Source of the DNA: Rhodoferax sp.
GTDB lineage: Bacteria > Pseudomonadota > Gammaproteobacteria > Burkholderiales > Burkholderiaceae_C
Assembly (NCBI GenBank): GCA_024236015.1
Contig: JACKLK010000003.1
Span: 372,001-436,000, forward strand
DNA length: 64,000 nt
Direction: 5' to 3'
In this document: positions 43,780 to 52,220 of the stretch, one piece after another
Layout: every line of letters starts with the position of its first letter
How positions within the stretch are numbered: position 1 is the stretch's first letter
Notes under the pieces: generated by a model
What the model saw: only the letters and a program-made list of their open reading frames with translations
Told to the model about the DNA's origin: nothing
Databases searched by the model: none
Position numbers and translations under genes: made by a program

Positions 43780-44592
43780 ATGAGACTCGTCAAGGGCCTT
43801 CTCAACCGCTGCCTGGAAGTGCTGGAGTTGCTCTCGGTCGATTCGCAATGGCGCAGGTTGTCCGACATCGCCGCTGCGCTCGAGCAGCCCAAGGGCGCGG
43901 TGCACCGCCTGCTGGCCGAGTTGCAGGCCCTGGGCTGGGTCGAGCAGGATCACGACACCGAGCGTTACCGGCTCACGCTCAAGCTGGCCCTGCTGGGGCA
44001 GCAGTACCTGCGCGCAACCGGCCTGCCCGGCATCGCGCAGCCGATCCTGGACGAAGTCGCCAAGCGGTGCCGCGAACTGGTGCGGCTCACCGTGCTGCAG
44101 GACGAGGCACTGCACTGGCTCGCGTCGTCGCAGGGTGCGCCGACCGGCCTGATGTACCAGCCGTCGCTCAACGGCCGGCTGCCGCTGCACACCACCGCCA
44201 ACGGCAAGATCTGGTTGTCCACGCTGGACGACGCCAGCGCGGCGCGCATCGCCACCGCGGGCGGGCTGGGCCTGCCCGCCCGGCCGGGGCAACTCGTGGG
44301 GCCGCAAGCGCTGCGCGACACCGAGTCCCTGCTGCGCGACCTGGCCGCCTGCCGCAAGCGTGGTTACGGACTGGCCATCGAGGAAGCCGAGCCCGGCGTC
44401 AAGGCGATCGCCGTCGTCGTGCGCGCGCAGCACGACCAGCGCGTGCTCGGCACCATGAGCATCGCCGGCCCGCTGGTGCGCATGGGGCCCGAGCGCGATG
44501 CCGAGTTCCATGCGCTGCTGCTGCAGGCCGCCGGCACGCTGGCCCTGGTCTGGCCGCACGACAACCTGCCATTGGCGACCGGAGCCGGCTGA
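43780..44592 (+). CDS. IclR-family transcriptional regulator
   Basis: 270 residues from ATG 43780. N-terminal winged HTH (GLLNRCLEVLELLSVDSQWRRLSDIAAALEQPKGAVHRLLAEL) and a GAF-like IclR effector domain (~90-260, with CRELVRLTVLQDEALHW and GYGLAIEEAEPGVKAIAV). Divergent from the cupin-ABC-DHDPS operon and upstream of an EthD/DUF4286-like and a Gfo/Idh/MocA gene, all presumably one regulon through the palindrome at 43689. Confidence 0.93.
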   Translation: MRLVKGLLNRCLEVLELLSVDSQWRRLSDIAAALEQPKGAVHRLLAELQALGWVEQDHDTERYRLTLKLALLGQQYLRATGLPGIAQPILDEVAKRCRELVRLTVLQDEALHWLASSQGAPTGLMYQPSLNGRLPLHTTANGKIWLSTLDDASAARIATAGGLGLPARPGQLVGPQALRDTESLLRDLAACRKRGYGLAIEEAEPGVKAIAVVVRAQHDQRVLGTMSIAGPLVRMGPERDAEFHALLLQAAGTLALVWPHDNLPLATGAG

Positions 44593-44626
44593 TGTGCCGG
44601 GCCCGCCCGACTGCAAGGAGACCGAC

Positions 44627-45313
44627 ATGAGCTTGTACGGACACGGCGCCGTCACCATCTGGCACGACCTGCTGCCGCAGGCCAAGGAAGCGTTCTACGC
44701 CTGGCACAACCATGAACACATGCCCGAGCGGGTCGGCATACCGGGGTTCCGGCGCGGACGGCGCTACATCGCGGTGAGCGGCGCGCCGGAGTATTTCAAC
44801 CTGTACGAGGCCGACAGCCCCGAGGTATTGGCGGGGCAGGACTACCTGAACCGCCTGAACGCACCCACGCCGTGGACCCGGGAGGTGGTGGTGTCGTTCC
44901 ACAACGTCTCGCGGGCGATCTGCCGGGTGTTGTACAGCGCCGGCGTGGGCCAGGGCGGCACCATGCTGACACTGCGTTTCGACCTGCCGCAGGCTGCGGC
45001 CGACGGCGTGGCGAAGCTGCTGCGCCAGCAGGTCCTGCCGCCGCTGACCGACGCAGCGGGCATCGTCGGCGTGCACCTGTGCCAGGCCGACGACAGCGGC
45101 AGCCGGATCGAGACCGCCGAGAAGAAGGTGCGCAACCAGGAAACGGCCATCCCGCGCTGGATCCTGCTGATCGAGGGCATCGCACCGGCGGCCGTGCAGG
45201 CGGGCGCCGACCAGGTGCACCAGGCGCTGGCACGCGACGGCCAGACGCTGGACGCGGTGCGGCAGGCCATCTACCAGCTCGAGGCCCAACGCTGCAAGCA
45301 CCCCTGGGGCTGA
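44627..45313 (+). CDS. EthD/DUF4286-like protein
   Basis: 228 residues. IWHDLLPQAKEAFYAWHNHEHMPERVGIPGFRRGRRYIAV matches the dimeric alpha/beta-barrel (EthD/DUF4286) pattern, with a second related repeat in the C-terminal half (LRFDLPQAAADGVAKLL). AAGGAG precedes ATG 44627. Thirty-four bp after iclR and co-directional, so part of the regulon. These folds occur in small dehydratases and mono-oxygenases; activity here unknown. Confidence 0.8.
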   Translation: MSLYGHGAVTIWHDLLPQAKEAFYAWHNHEHMPERVGIPGFRRGRRYIAVSGAPEYFNLYEADSPEVLAGQDYLNRLNAPTPWTREVVVSFHNVSRAICRVLYSAGVGQGGTMLTLRFDLPQAAADGVAKLLRQQVLPPLTDAAGIVGVHLCQADDSGSRIETAEKKVRNQETAIPRWILLIEGIAPAAVQAGADQVHQALARDGQTLDAVRQAIYQLEAQRCKHPWG

Positions 45314-45422
45314 GCATGGTCGCACCGCAGACCATGGCGACACGTGCGCATCCGCGCACACCGACCCCACACGCCCGCCGCGCCTGGTTGCCGGACACCC
45401 CGTCGCCACACAAGGAGCCACG

Positions 45423-46421
45423 ATGAAGAAAGTTGTCTGGGGCGTACTGGGTTGCGCCAGGATCGCCCGCGAAAAGGTCATCCCGGCGATGCAGGCGGCA
45501 CACCACTGCGACATTCGCGCCATCGCCTCGCGTTCGCTCGAACGGGCACAAGCCACCGCCAGCACGCTTGGCATTGACCGGGCCTACGGCAGCTACGAAG
45601 CCCTGCTGGCCGATCCGCAGATCGAGGCCATCTACAACCCCTTGCCCAACGACCTGCACGTGCCGCTGACGCTGCAGGCCGCGCGCGCCGGCAAACACGT
45701 GTTGTGCGAGAAGCCGTTGTCGCTGGATGCGGCCCAGGCCGCGCAACTGCGCGAAGTCGCGTCGCAGGTGCACATCATGGAAGCCTTCATGGTGCGTTTT
45801 CATCCGCAATGGGAACACGTGCGCGCGCGGATGCGCTCCGGCGAACTGGGCGCGGTGCGCTCGATCCAGACCTGGTTCTCGTATTTCAACAACAACCCGG
45901 ACAACATCCGCAACCATGTGCACCAGGGCGGCGGCGCCTTGTACGACATCGGCTGTTATGCCGTGGTGACCGCACGCTACCTGTACGGCTGCGAACCCGA
46001 GCGCGTGATCGCACTGTTCGACCGCGACCCGCAGTTCGGCACCGACCGCACCGTCAGCGCACTGCTGGACTTCGGCAATGGCCGGCGGCTGGTCTTCACC
46101 GCGTCGACCCAGTGCGTGCCATACCAGCGGGTCCAGGTGGTCGGCGACAAGAAACGCATCGAGGTGCGCATCCCGTTCAATGCACCGGCCGGCAAGAGCA
46201 CCGAGGTGCTGGCCGACGACGGTTCGGCGCTCGACGGCAGCGGCATCGTCACGACCACCGTGGCCCCATGCGACCAGTACGGCCTGCAGGGCGACGCGTT
46301 CTCGCAGGCGATCCGGACCCAGGCACCGCTGCCCTGGGGCGTCGACGACGCGGTGGCCAACATGCGGGTGATCGACGCCCTGTTCGCGTCCGAGCGCTCC
46401 GGAGCCTGGGTCGTGCCCTGA
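45423..46421 (+). CDS. Gfo/Idh/MocA-family oxidoreductase
   Basis: 332 residues. N-terminal Rossmann domain with GVLGCARIAREKVIPAM, the catalytic-Lys motif CEKPLSLD (EKP at 96-98), and the C-terminal alpha/beta domain with GGGALYDIGCYAV. NAD(P)-dependent dehydrogenase of sugar, inositol or dihydrodiol type. Downstream of iclR and the EthD-like gene (109-bp gap). Substrate probably related to the ABC/DHDPS operon opposite, by inference. Confidence 0.92.
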   Translation: MKKVVWGVLGCARIAREKVIPAMQAAHHCDIRAIASRSLERAQATASTLGIDRAYGSYEALLADPQIEAIYNPLPNDLHVPLTLQAARAGKHVLCEKPLSLDAAQAAQLREVASQVHIMEAFMVRFHPQWEHVRARMRSGELGAVRSIQTWFSYFNNNPDNIRNHVHQGGGALYDIGCYAVVTARYLYGCEPERVIALFDRDPQFGTDRTVSALLDFGNGRRLVFTASTQCVPYQRVQVVGDKKRIEVRIPFNAPAGKSTEVLADDGSALDGSGIVTTTVAPCDQYGLQGDAFSQAIRTQAPLPWGVDDAVANMRVIDALFASERSGAWVVP

Positions 46422-46545
46422 CGATCGCGGCGCCGGACGCCGGCGCGCGGGCACGCGCCGAATCGCCAGCCGTCCCCCCAAGGGAGGATTCGGCACGGCA
46501 CCGGCAGAACCACAATTCGGCCTCCACTTGCCCAAAGGAATTGCC

Positions 46546-49350
46546 ATGCGTGCTGCCTCCTGGATGTTCAACCGGCGTCCAGTTGCATGGGCAACGGCCT
46601 TGGTGTGCCTGGGTATGGTGCCGGCCTGGGCGGGCGTCGGCACCACCGGCGATTTCAGCGTCTACCCCGTCTTCATACAACCGGGGCCGGGCGATACCGA
46701 TCTGGGCAACAATTTCCTGGGGCTTGGCAACAACGGTGTCGGCAGCCTGCTGGTCGATGGCGGCTCCTTCCTGTCCGCCGCGGCTATCCAGTTCGGCAAC
46801 GGCGGATCGGGCGTGGCAACGGGCTTGATCGATGGTGCCGGCACGCGCGTCAACCTCGTCGGCGACGGCAATACCAACCGGCTCGAAGTGGGCAATTGGG
46901 GCCGCGGATCCCTGACGGTCTCGGGCGGCGCCACGCTGGACGGCCGTGCCAGCAGCGCCGCGTGCCTGACGCTGAATCGATGGTGCAACAACTTCATCGG
47001 CAATGCGGCCGGCAGCGACGGCCTGTTCACCGTGACCGGCGCCGGCTCCAACGCCAGCTTCCTGCATGCGTTTGTCATCGGCGGATTGGCGGTGTTCCGC
47101 CCACCCATCGAGACCTTCACGTTCGGGACGCCTGGCGCGTCCACCCGCGGACGCGTCGAGGTGCTGGGCGGCGGCACACTCACGACGGACGGTGCCAGCA
47201 TCGGTGTGGCACCGGGCGGCAGCAGCCCGCTCGGAACCGAACGCAGCTTCGCCGAGGTCCTCATCGATGGCACGGACTCCGTCTGGCGCATCACCGGCAA
47301 CCTCGCGCACGGCTACGACCCATTCGTGGGAACCGCCAACCACCGCAATGCCGTGGCAACGATCAGCCTGACCAACGGCGGCGCCATGGAGATCCAGGGC
47401 CCGCAGGGTCATGTCAATGGAGGCGGCATGAACCTGACCAACGGGGGTGGCCGAACCGACATGTCGATCAGCGGCATCGGCTCCAAACTGGCATTCACCG
47501 GTGACGCGACCTACCTGCAGGTCGGCCGGCGCCTGGGCAGCGCCGTGTTGTCGGTGCTGGGCGGCGGCAGCGTGACCGGCGTGCAATATGTGTCGGTCGG
47601 CCGCGACGGCTCGTTCGGCGAGTTGCTGCTCGAGGGCGCAGGCTCGTTGTTGTCGGCCAGCGGAACGGTCAGCCCCGAATCCCGCGGCGGTGGGGCGACC
47701 TTGCCCTTCGTCGCGAGCATGGACATCGGCCGCAACGGCAACGGCACGGTCACCGTGCGCGATGGCGCCCGGCTGGAAGTCACGGCCACCGTGAAAGGCG
47801 ACGGCGGCCCCGCCATCAGCCTGGGACGCGACGCAGCCTCCTTCGGCCGGCTCACGATCACCGGTGCCGGCTCGACCGTGTTGCTGTCGGCGCAATCGGT
47901 TCTGGCCGGTGGCGGCCCGGGTGAAGCCTTCAACCCGTTCATGCGGGTCGGCCGCGACGGCAGCGGCGAGTTGAACATCAGCGCCGGCGGCAAGCTGCTG
48001 ATCGACGGCCAGGCCGTAGCCACGGTGGCCGACCCGCGCTACACCAGCCTGTACATCGGCGGCACGAATGCCGCGACGCCCGGCGGCAAGGGCATTGCAA
48101 CCGTGGCGGGCCTGGGTTCGGAGATCCGCATGACCGGTTACGACACCGGCCTGAGCGTCGGCTGGGGTCCGCAGAGCTTCGGCCAGCTCAACGTGACCGA
48201 TCAGGGCAAGGTCAGCGCGATCGGGGCCCAGGTGGGCAGCAGCGGGGGCACCGGGGTTCTCAAGGTGGACAACGCCACACTGCAGTTCCAGGGCCAGCAG
48301 ACCGGTGGCAACCGGTCGGGCGCCTACCTCGTCGTCGGAGACGGCAGCGGCATCGGTGTCGCCACCGTGAGCAATGGTGGCGTCGTCAACCTGGTCAACA
48401 ACGGATCGAGCGGCGCCGGCGTCTACCTGGGCGGCACCGGCACGCGCCCCATGGGCGACGGCAGCCTGACCTTGAGCGGTGCCTCGCAGATCAACGTCCA
48501 GGCCGAACCCGGCCTGGGCGTGGTACGGGTCGGGCGCGACGGCAGCGGCCTGATGCGGGTGCGTGGCGGCAGCAGCGTCAACGTCGGCGATGGCAACCTG
48601 CTCGTGGCCAGCCACAAGGGTGGAGACGGCACGCTGCTGGTCAGCGAAAACTCCACCATCACCGCCGGATGGGTCGGCATCGGACGCAACAAGACCGACA
48701 CCGGCGATGTCGACGGCGGCACCGGCACGGTGGTGCTGATCAACAGCACCTTGACGGCCCCGACCATCGTGGTGGGCACGAACGGTTTCCTCGGCGGCAG
48801 CGGCACGATCAACGGCAACGTGATCAACCACGGCATCTTCGCCCCGGGCAACTCGCCCGGCACGCTGGAGATCGACGGGTCGTTCACCGCGCTGGCGGGC
48901 AGCAAGATGATCCTGGAGGTCGAAAGCGACGGCGCCGGCGGCTTCCTGACCGACCTGGTGATCTTCAAGGGCGGCGAACCGCTGGACCTGGCCAACCTGC
49001 ACGCCGAATTCCGCTTCCTGGGCAACACGGATCCGAACGCCTTTGGCGGCAGCGGCCTGTTCAAGCTGGACACCTTCTTCCAGGAGCGCCAGGCCGACAA
49101 CAGCCTGGCCGCGGTGGCGCCAGCCGTTTTCGACAACGCGGTGTTCACCGCCCAGGCCGACGCCTACCAGATCACCCGTTTCAACTTCGACCCGGCCAGC
49201 GGCGGCACCGTCATCGCCGCTGCCGTGCCGGAACCCGAGGCCTGGGCCCTGATGCTGGCCGGCCTGTTGACGATCGGCGGCATCGCACGGCGGCGCCACG
49301 CCGCCGCCCTGCTGCGCCCGCGTCCGGCGACGCAGGCACGCGCCACCTGA
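46546..49350 (+). CDS. Large repetitive PEP-CTERM secreted protein
   Basis: 934 residues from ATG 46546 (AAAGGAATTGCC ahead; an upstream TTG is not preferred). Signal peptide (AWATALVCLGMVPAWA), then ~850 residues of beta-helix-type repeats, with recurring motifs such as VGRDGSGxLxVxGGxxLxV and GLGxxxVTGAGS, and a C-terminal PEP-CTERM signal: VPEP at 894-897, a hydrophobic stretch (AWALMLAGLLTIGGIA) and an RRRH cluster. Exosortase would process it for display or release. No catalytic domain seen. A large antisense open frame covers it but is composition-driven. Confidence 0.93.
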   Translation: MRAASWMFNRRPVAWATALVCLGMVPAWAGVGTTGDFSVYPVFIQPGPGDTDLGNNFLGLGNNGVGSLLVDGGSFLSAAAIQFGNGGSGVATGLIDGAGTRVNLVGDGNTNRLEVGNWGRGSLTVSGGATLDGRASSAACLTLNRWCNNFIGNAAGSDGLFTVTGAGSNASFLHAFVIGGLAVFRPPIETFTFGTPGASTRGRVEVLGGGTLTTDGASIGVAPGGSSPLGTERSFAEVLIDGTDSVWRITGNLAHGYDPFVGTANHRNAVATISLTNGGAMEIQGPQGHVNGGGMNLTNGGGRTDMSISGIGSKLAFTGDATYLQVGRRLGSAVLSVLGGGSVTGVQYVSVGRDGSFGELLLEGAGSLLSASGTVSPESRGGGATLPFVASMDIGRNGNGTVTVRDGARLEVTATVKGDGGPAISLGRDAASFGRLTITGAGSTVLLSAQSVLAGGGPGEAFNPFMRVGRDGSGELNISAGGKLLIDGQAVATVADPRYTSLYIGGTNAATPGGKGIATVAGLGSEIRMTGYDTGLSVGWGPQSFGQLNVTDQGKVSAIGAQVGSSGGTGVLKVDNATLQFQGQQTGGNRSGAYLVVGDGSGIGVATVSNGGVVNLVNNGSSGAGVYLGGTGTRPMGDGSLTLSGASQINVQAEPGLGVVRVGRDGSGLMRVRGGSSVNVGDGNLLVASHKGGDGTLLVSENSTITAGWVGIGRNKTDTGDVDGGTGTVVLINSTLTAPTIVVGTNGFLGGSGTINGNVINHGIFAPGNSPGTLEIDGSFTALAGSKMILEVESDGAGGFLTDLVIFKGGEPLDLANLHAEFRFLGNTDPNAFGGSGLFKLDTFFQERQADNSLAAVAPAVFDNAVFTAQADAYQITRFNFDPASGGTVIAAAVPEPEAWALMLAGLLTIGGIARRRHAAALLRPRPATQARAT

Positions 49351-49480
49351 CCATCAGCCCCGGCCCGCACCACGGGCGCGCAGGGGGCCATGCACAGCGG
49401 CGCTGCTTCGCGCACCAGCGGCCGGCCCCGCAGACGCCGCTGCCGACCGGGGCTGCGATACGTCCGCCGGGCGTGTCGGT

Positions 49481-50464
49481 TCAGGCCACCAGGGCCAGCG
49501 CCGCGTAGTCGCCCAGCCTGTCCCCGAGCCCGGCCTCGACCAGTTCCACGCCGGCGGTCAGCGCCGGCAAGCTGCCGGTGACATGCGACTGCAGCCGGGG
49601 CAGCAGGTATTCGCGGTGATGCCAGAACACGCTGCCGCCCAGGCTGATCCGTTGCAGGTCCAGCGTGGCCACGAGGTTGTACAGTGCGCGGCCCATGACC
49701 CGGCAGACAGCGTCGACGATGTCCACGGCCCGCGGGTCGCCCGCCTGCGCCGCCACCAGCAAGGCCGCCGCGTCGGCATACCCGACCGACGCAAAACGGC
49801 GCGCCAGCGCATTGCCGGCCACCTGGCCTTCGACGTCGCCGATATTGCCGCAGCCGCACAAGGCGTCGTCGTTGCCATCCACGAACATGTGGCCGGCATG
49901 GCCGGCGTTACCGTTCTTGCCACGCAGCACACGGCCGTCGACACACAGGCCGACGCCGATGCCGGTGCTCCAGGTCACGTAGGCGCAATGATCCAGGCCC
50001 TGCAGCGAGCCCCAGCGGCGCTCGGCCACCAGTGCGGCGATCGCATCGTTGGTCACGTGCACGTGCGCAAACGCCGCGCGCAGCGGCGCCTCGAGCACCG
50101 CGCTGGTCCAGTCGTTGGGCAGGCCGCGCCCCGCGCCGGCCAGACCGCCGCAGATGTTCGGGGCGGCCAGTTCGACACAGCCGCCGCGGATCAGGAACGG
50201 GCCGCAGGCGGAAACCCCCACGGCCGTGATGTCCGGCCGCGACACGCCGGCGTCGGCGCAACTGGCCTCGATCAGGCGCAACACCTGGAGACCCAGGGCA
50301 TCGTTGCCGCCGGTCTTGGCCGTGGGTTCGACCACCCGGCCGCGCAAACCCCGGGCGTCGGCCACGCTGACCGCCACCTTGGTCCCGCCCACGTCGACAC
50401 AGGCCCGTGCCCCGGCCATGCCGTCGAATACCGACACGGGAAGGCTTGGCGGATCGGATGGCAT
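49481..50464 (-). CDS. ROK-family sugar kinase/regulator-like protein
   Basis: 327 residues. Phosphate-binding motif DVGGTK at 24-29 and the ROK signature region STGIGVGLCVDGRVLRGKNGNAGHAGHM. The zinc motif is CGCGNIGDVE where the consensus has a third Cys; here it is Asp, so Zn binding is altered. No HTH, so probably a hexose-type kinase. Last gene of the cupin (51152)-phosphatase-ROK operon, eight bases after the phosphatase. Confidence 0.88.
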   Translation of the reverse strand: MPSDPPSLPVSVFDGMAGARACVDVGGTKVAVSVADARGLRGRVVEPTAKTGGNDALGLQVLRLIEASCADAGVSRPDITAVGVSACGPFLIRGGCVELAAPNICGGLAGAGRGLPNDWTSAVLEAPLRAAFAHVHVTNDAIAALVAERRWGSLQGLDHCAYVTWSTGIGVGLCVDGRVLRGKNGNAGHAGHMFVDGNDDALCGCGNIGDVEGQVAGNALARRFASVGYADAAALLVAAQAGDPRAVDIVDAVCRVMGRALYNLVATLDLQRISLGGSVFWHHREYLLPRLQSHVTGSLPALTAGVELVEAGLGDRLGDYAALALVA

Positions 50465-50472
50465 GGACGGGC

Positions 50473-51147
50473 TCACCGCGGGGTCGGGGGTGTGGTTTCG
50501 GCCGGCGCCGCGACAGGTGCGGCGTCGACCGCCTGCCACCAGCCCTGGACGCGCGGCGGCGTCATCGAGAACCGGAAGAAATTGCCGCCGCCGTTGGCCG
50601 GCTGGTCCCGACGGCGGTCGATCGGCTCGCCCGCCAGATGGCAATACAGCAAGGTGCCGACGGCGCCGTGCGAGACGATGGCGATCAGCCCGTCGCTGGT
50701 GTCCGCATCCACGACCGCCCGCACCGCCGCGACGATGCGGCGCTGGGCATCGATCGCGCGTTCCCAGCCCCGCACCGACGTTTCGGGCCGCGCAAAAAAC
50801 GCGTCGGCCATGCGTTCGAACTCCGGCGGCGGCAGGAAACCGGTGGCCGAGCGATCGTTCTCGCCCAGCGCCGCCCGTTCGTGCACCGGCAGGCCGCAAT
50901 GCTGCGCGACGATGGCGGCGGTGTCGATCGCCTTTTGTTCCTCGCTGCAATAGATGGCGCTCAGGTCGGCGATCCAGGGCTGGCGCAAACCCAGCCGCAT
51001 CCGCTCCCGGCCCCGTTCGGACAAGGGCCAGCGCGGCACCGGAACGTCGGCGCTGATCGCGACATTGGGATGGGTGATGAACACCAGCTGGCGGACCCGG
51101 TTCGTGCCGGCAGTGCCCGTGTGCATCGTTGTCATCGTGGTTGCCAT
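50473..51147 (-). CDS. Histidine phosphatase-family protein with non-canonical THP motif
   Basis: 224 residues. The fold matches the phosphoglycerate-mutase/histidine-phosphatase family: VFITHP near the start, the second catalytic His in VSHGAVGTLLYCHL, and the Glu-containing middle. The family RHG motif reads Thr25-His26-Pro27, so the first Arg and Gly are replaced although the catalytic His remains. Three in-frame ATGs (51147, 51135, 51126) are possible starts. Between a cupin and a ROK kinase gene; probably acts on a sugar phosphate. Confidence 0.85.
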   Translation of the reverse strand: MATTMTTMHTGTAGTNRVRQLVFITHPNVAISADVPVPRWPLSERGRERMRLGLRQPWIADLSAIYCSEEQKAIDTAAIVAQHCGLPVHERAALGENDRSATGFLPPPEFERMADAFFARPETSVRGWERAIDAQRRIVAAVRAVVDADTSDGLIAIVSHGAVGTLLYCHLAGEPIDRRRDQPANGGGNFFRFSMTPPRVQGWWQAVDAAPVAAPAETTPPTPR

Positions 51148-51151
51148 CGGT

Positions 51152-51523
51152 TCAGGCCCGGCCGAAGTCGTCGAGCAGGCGCTCGATGTCGTCCTCGTCC
51201 AGCCGCTCGCCGAATTGCAGCTCGACGATTTCCATGTCCTGCTCGGTCCGGTTCGCCAGCCGGTGGATCGCCCCGACCGCAATGTCGACATGGCGGCCGA
51301 CCGGCAGGTCGGCCACGACATCGCCGACGGTGACCGTGGCCATGCCGCAGGCAACAACCCAATGTTCGGCCCGGTGCCGATGCCGCTGCAGGCTGATCTG
51401 CTTGCCGGGAAGGACGCCGATGCGCTTGACCTTGCAGCCTGGCCGCTCGTACACGGTCTCGAACCAGCCCCAGGGACGTTCGGTGCGGCTCGCGCCGGCA
51501 GGCGCAGGGGCTGTCGTGGTCAA
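51152..51523 (-). CDS. Cupin of the mannose-6-phosphate isomerase type II C-terminal family
   Basis: 123 residues starting at TTG 51523; no ATG is available before an in-frame stop. RPWGWFETVYERPGCKVKRIGVLPGKQISLQRHRHRAEHWVV matches the single-domain MPI-type cupin with its His/Glu metal ligands. First gene of the three-gene cupin/phosphatase/ROK unit (4-bp gap to the phosphatase). Likely a sugar isomerase or sugar-phosphate-binding protein. Confidence 0.86.
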   Translation of the reverse strand: MTTTAPAPAGASRTERPWGWFETVYERPGCKVKRIGVLPGKQISLQRHRHRAEHWVVACGMATVTVGDVVADLPVGRHVDIAVGAIHRLANRTEQDMEIVELQFGERLDEDDIERLLDDFGRA

Positions 51524-51605
51524 GGTGATCGGCCGGATGGTGAATGCCCGATGGTATCAATCCGCGCGCCGATCGGTGCCTGCGGCTCGATCGCGTGGCG
51601 CCGCG

Positions 51606-52043
51606 TCAGCCCAGGTGCGAACGTGTCCAGCGCACGATGTCGGCCGCGCCCATGGCGCCGGCCTGGCGGGCCACTTCGCGTCCGTTCCTGAACAGCGCCA
51701 GCGTCGGGATGCTGCGGATGTTGAAACGCTGGCCCAGCCCCTGGACCTCTTCGGTATTGACCTTGGCCAGACGCACCGCCGGCTCCAGCTGGGATGCGGC
51801 CTGTTCGAACGCCGGCGCCATCTGGCGGCAAGGGCCGCACCACGGGGCCCAGAAGTCCACCAGCACCGGGATGTCGTTGCGCCCGATGTGGCGCTCGAAG
51901 GCGTCCACGTCCAGTGCGGTCGAATGCGCGGTGAACAGCGGCTGGTGGCAACGCCCGCAATCGGGCTCGTTGTGCAGGTCGTCCGTTGCCACCCGGTTCG
52001 TGGTGTGGCAATGCGGGCAAACAATGTGTGCGGGGCTCGTCAT
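51606..52043 (-). CDS. trxC: Thioredoxin TrxC (thioredoxin 2)
   Basis: 145 residues from ATG 52043 (AAAAGGACC upstream). N-terminal zinc ribbon Cys9-x-x-Cys12 and Cys29-x-x-Cys32 (CPHC, CGRC) followed by the thioredoxin fold with WCGPC at 68-72 and the SIPTLALFRNG cis-Pro loop. Zn-binding, heat-stable disulfide reductase induced under oxidative stress. Confidence 0.95.
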   Translation of the reverse strand: MTSPAHIVCPHCHTTNRVATDDLHNEPDCGRCHQPLFTAHSTALDVDAFERHIGRNDIPVLVDFWAPWCGPCRQMAPAFEQAASQLEPAVRLAKVNTEEVQGLGQRFNIRSIPTLALFRNGREVARQAGAMGAADIVRWTRSHLG

Positions 52044-52220
52044 GGTCCTTTTCCCTGAGTGCTGGTTCGTGTCGTCGTGGTGTTGCCGCCTTGCGCAGCA
52101 CCGACGGCCACGGCGCACCGGTACGATGCAACTGGGGTCGGATCCGGCGGCTTCAAGCCGAGGACATGCACTTTGCATGCCCGCGACGAAACGGACCAGA
52201 CCGGACCGCGACGCCCCGGG

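Noticed and set aside
46249..49299. A 1,016-codon open frame antisense to the PEP-CTERM gene
   Set aside because: It mirrors the repeats of the sense gene, has no signal peptide or domain, and long antisense frames are expected in GC-rich repetitive sequence.
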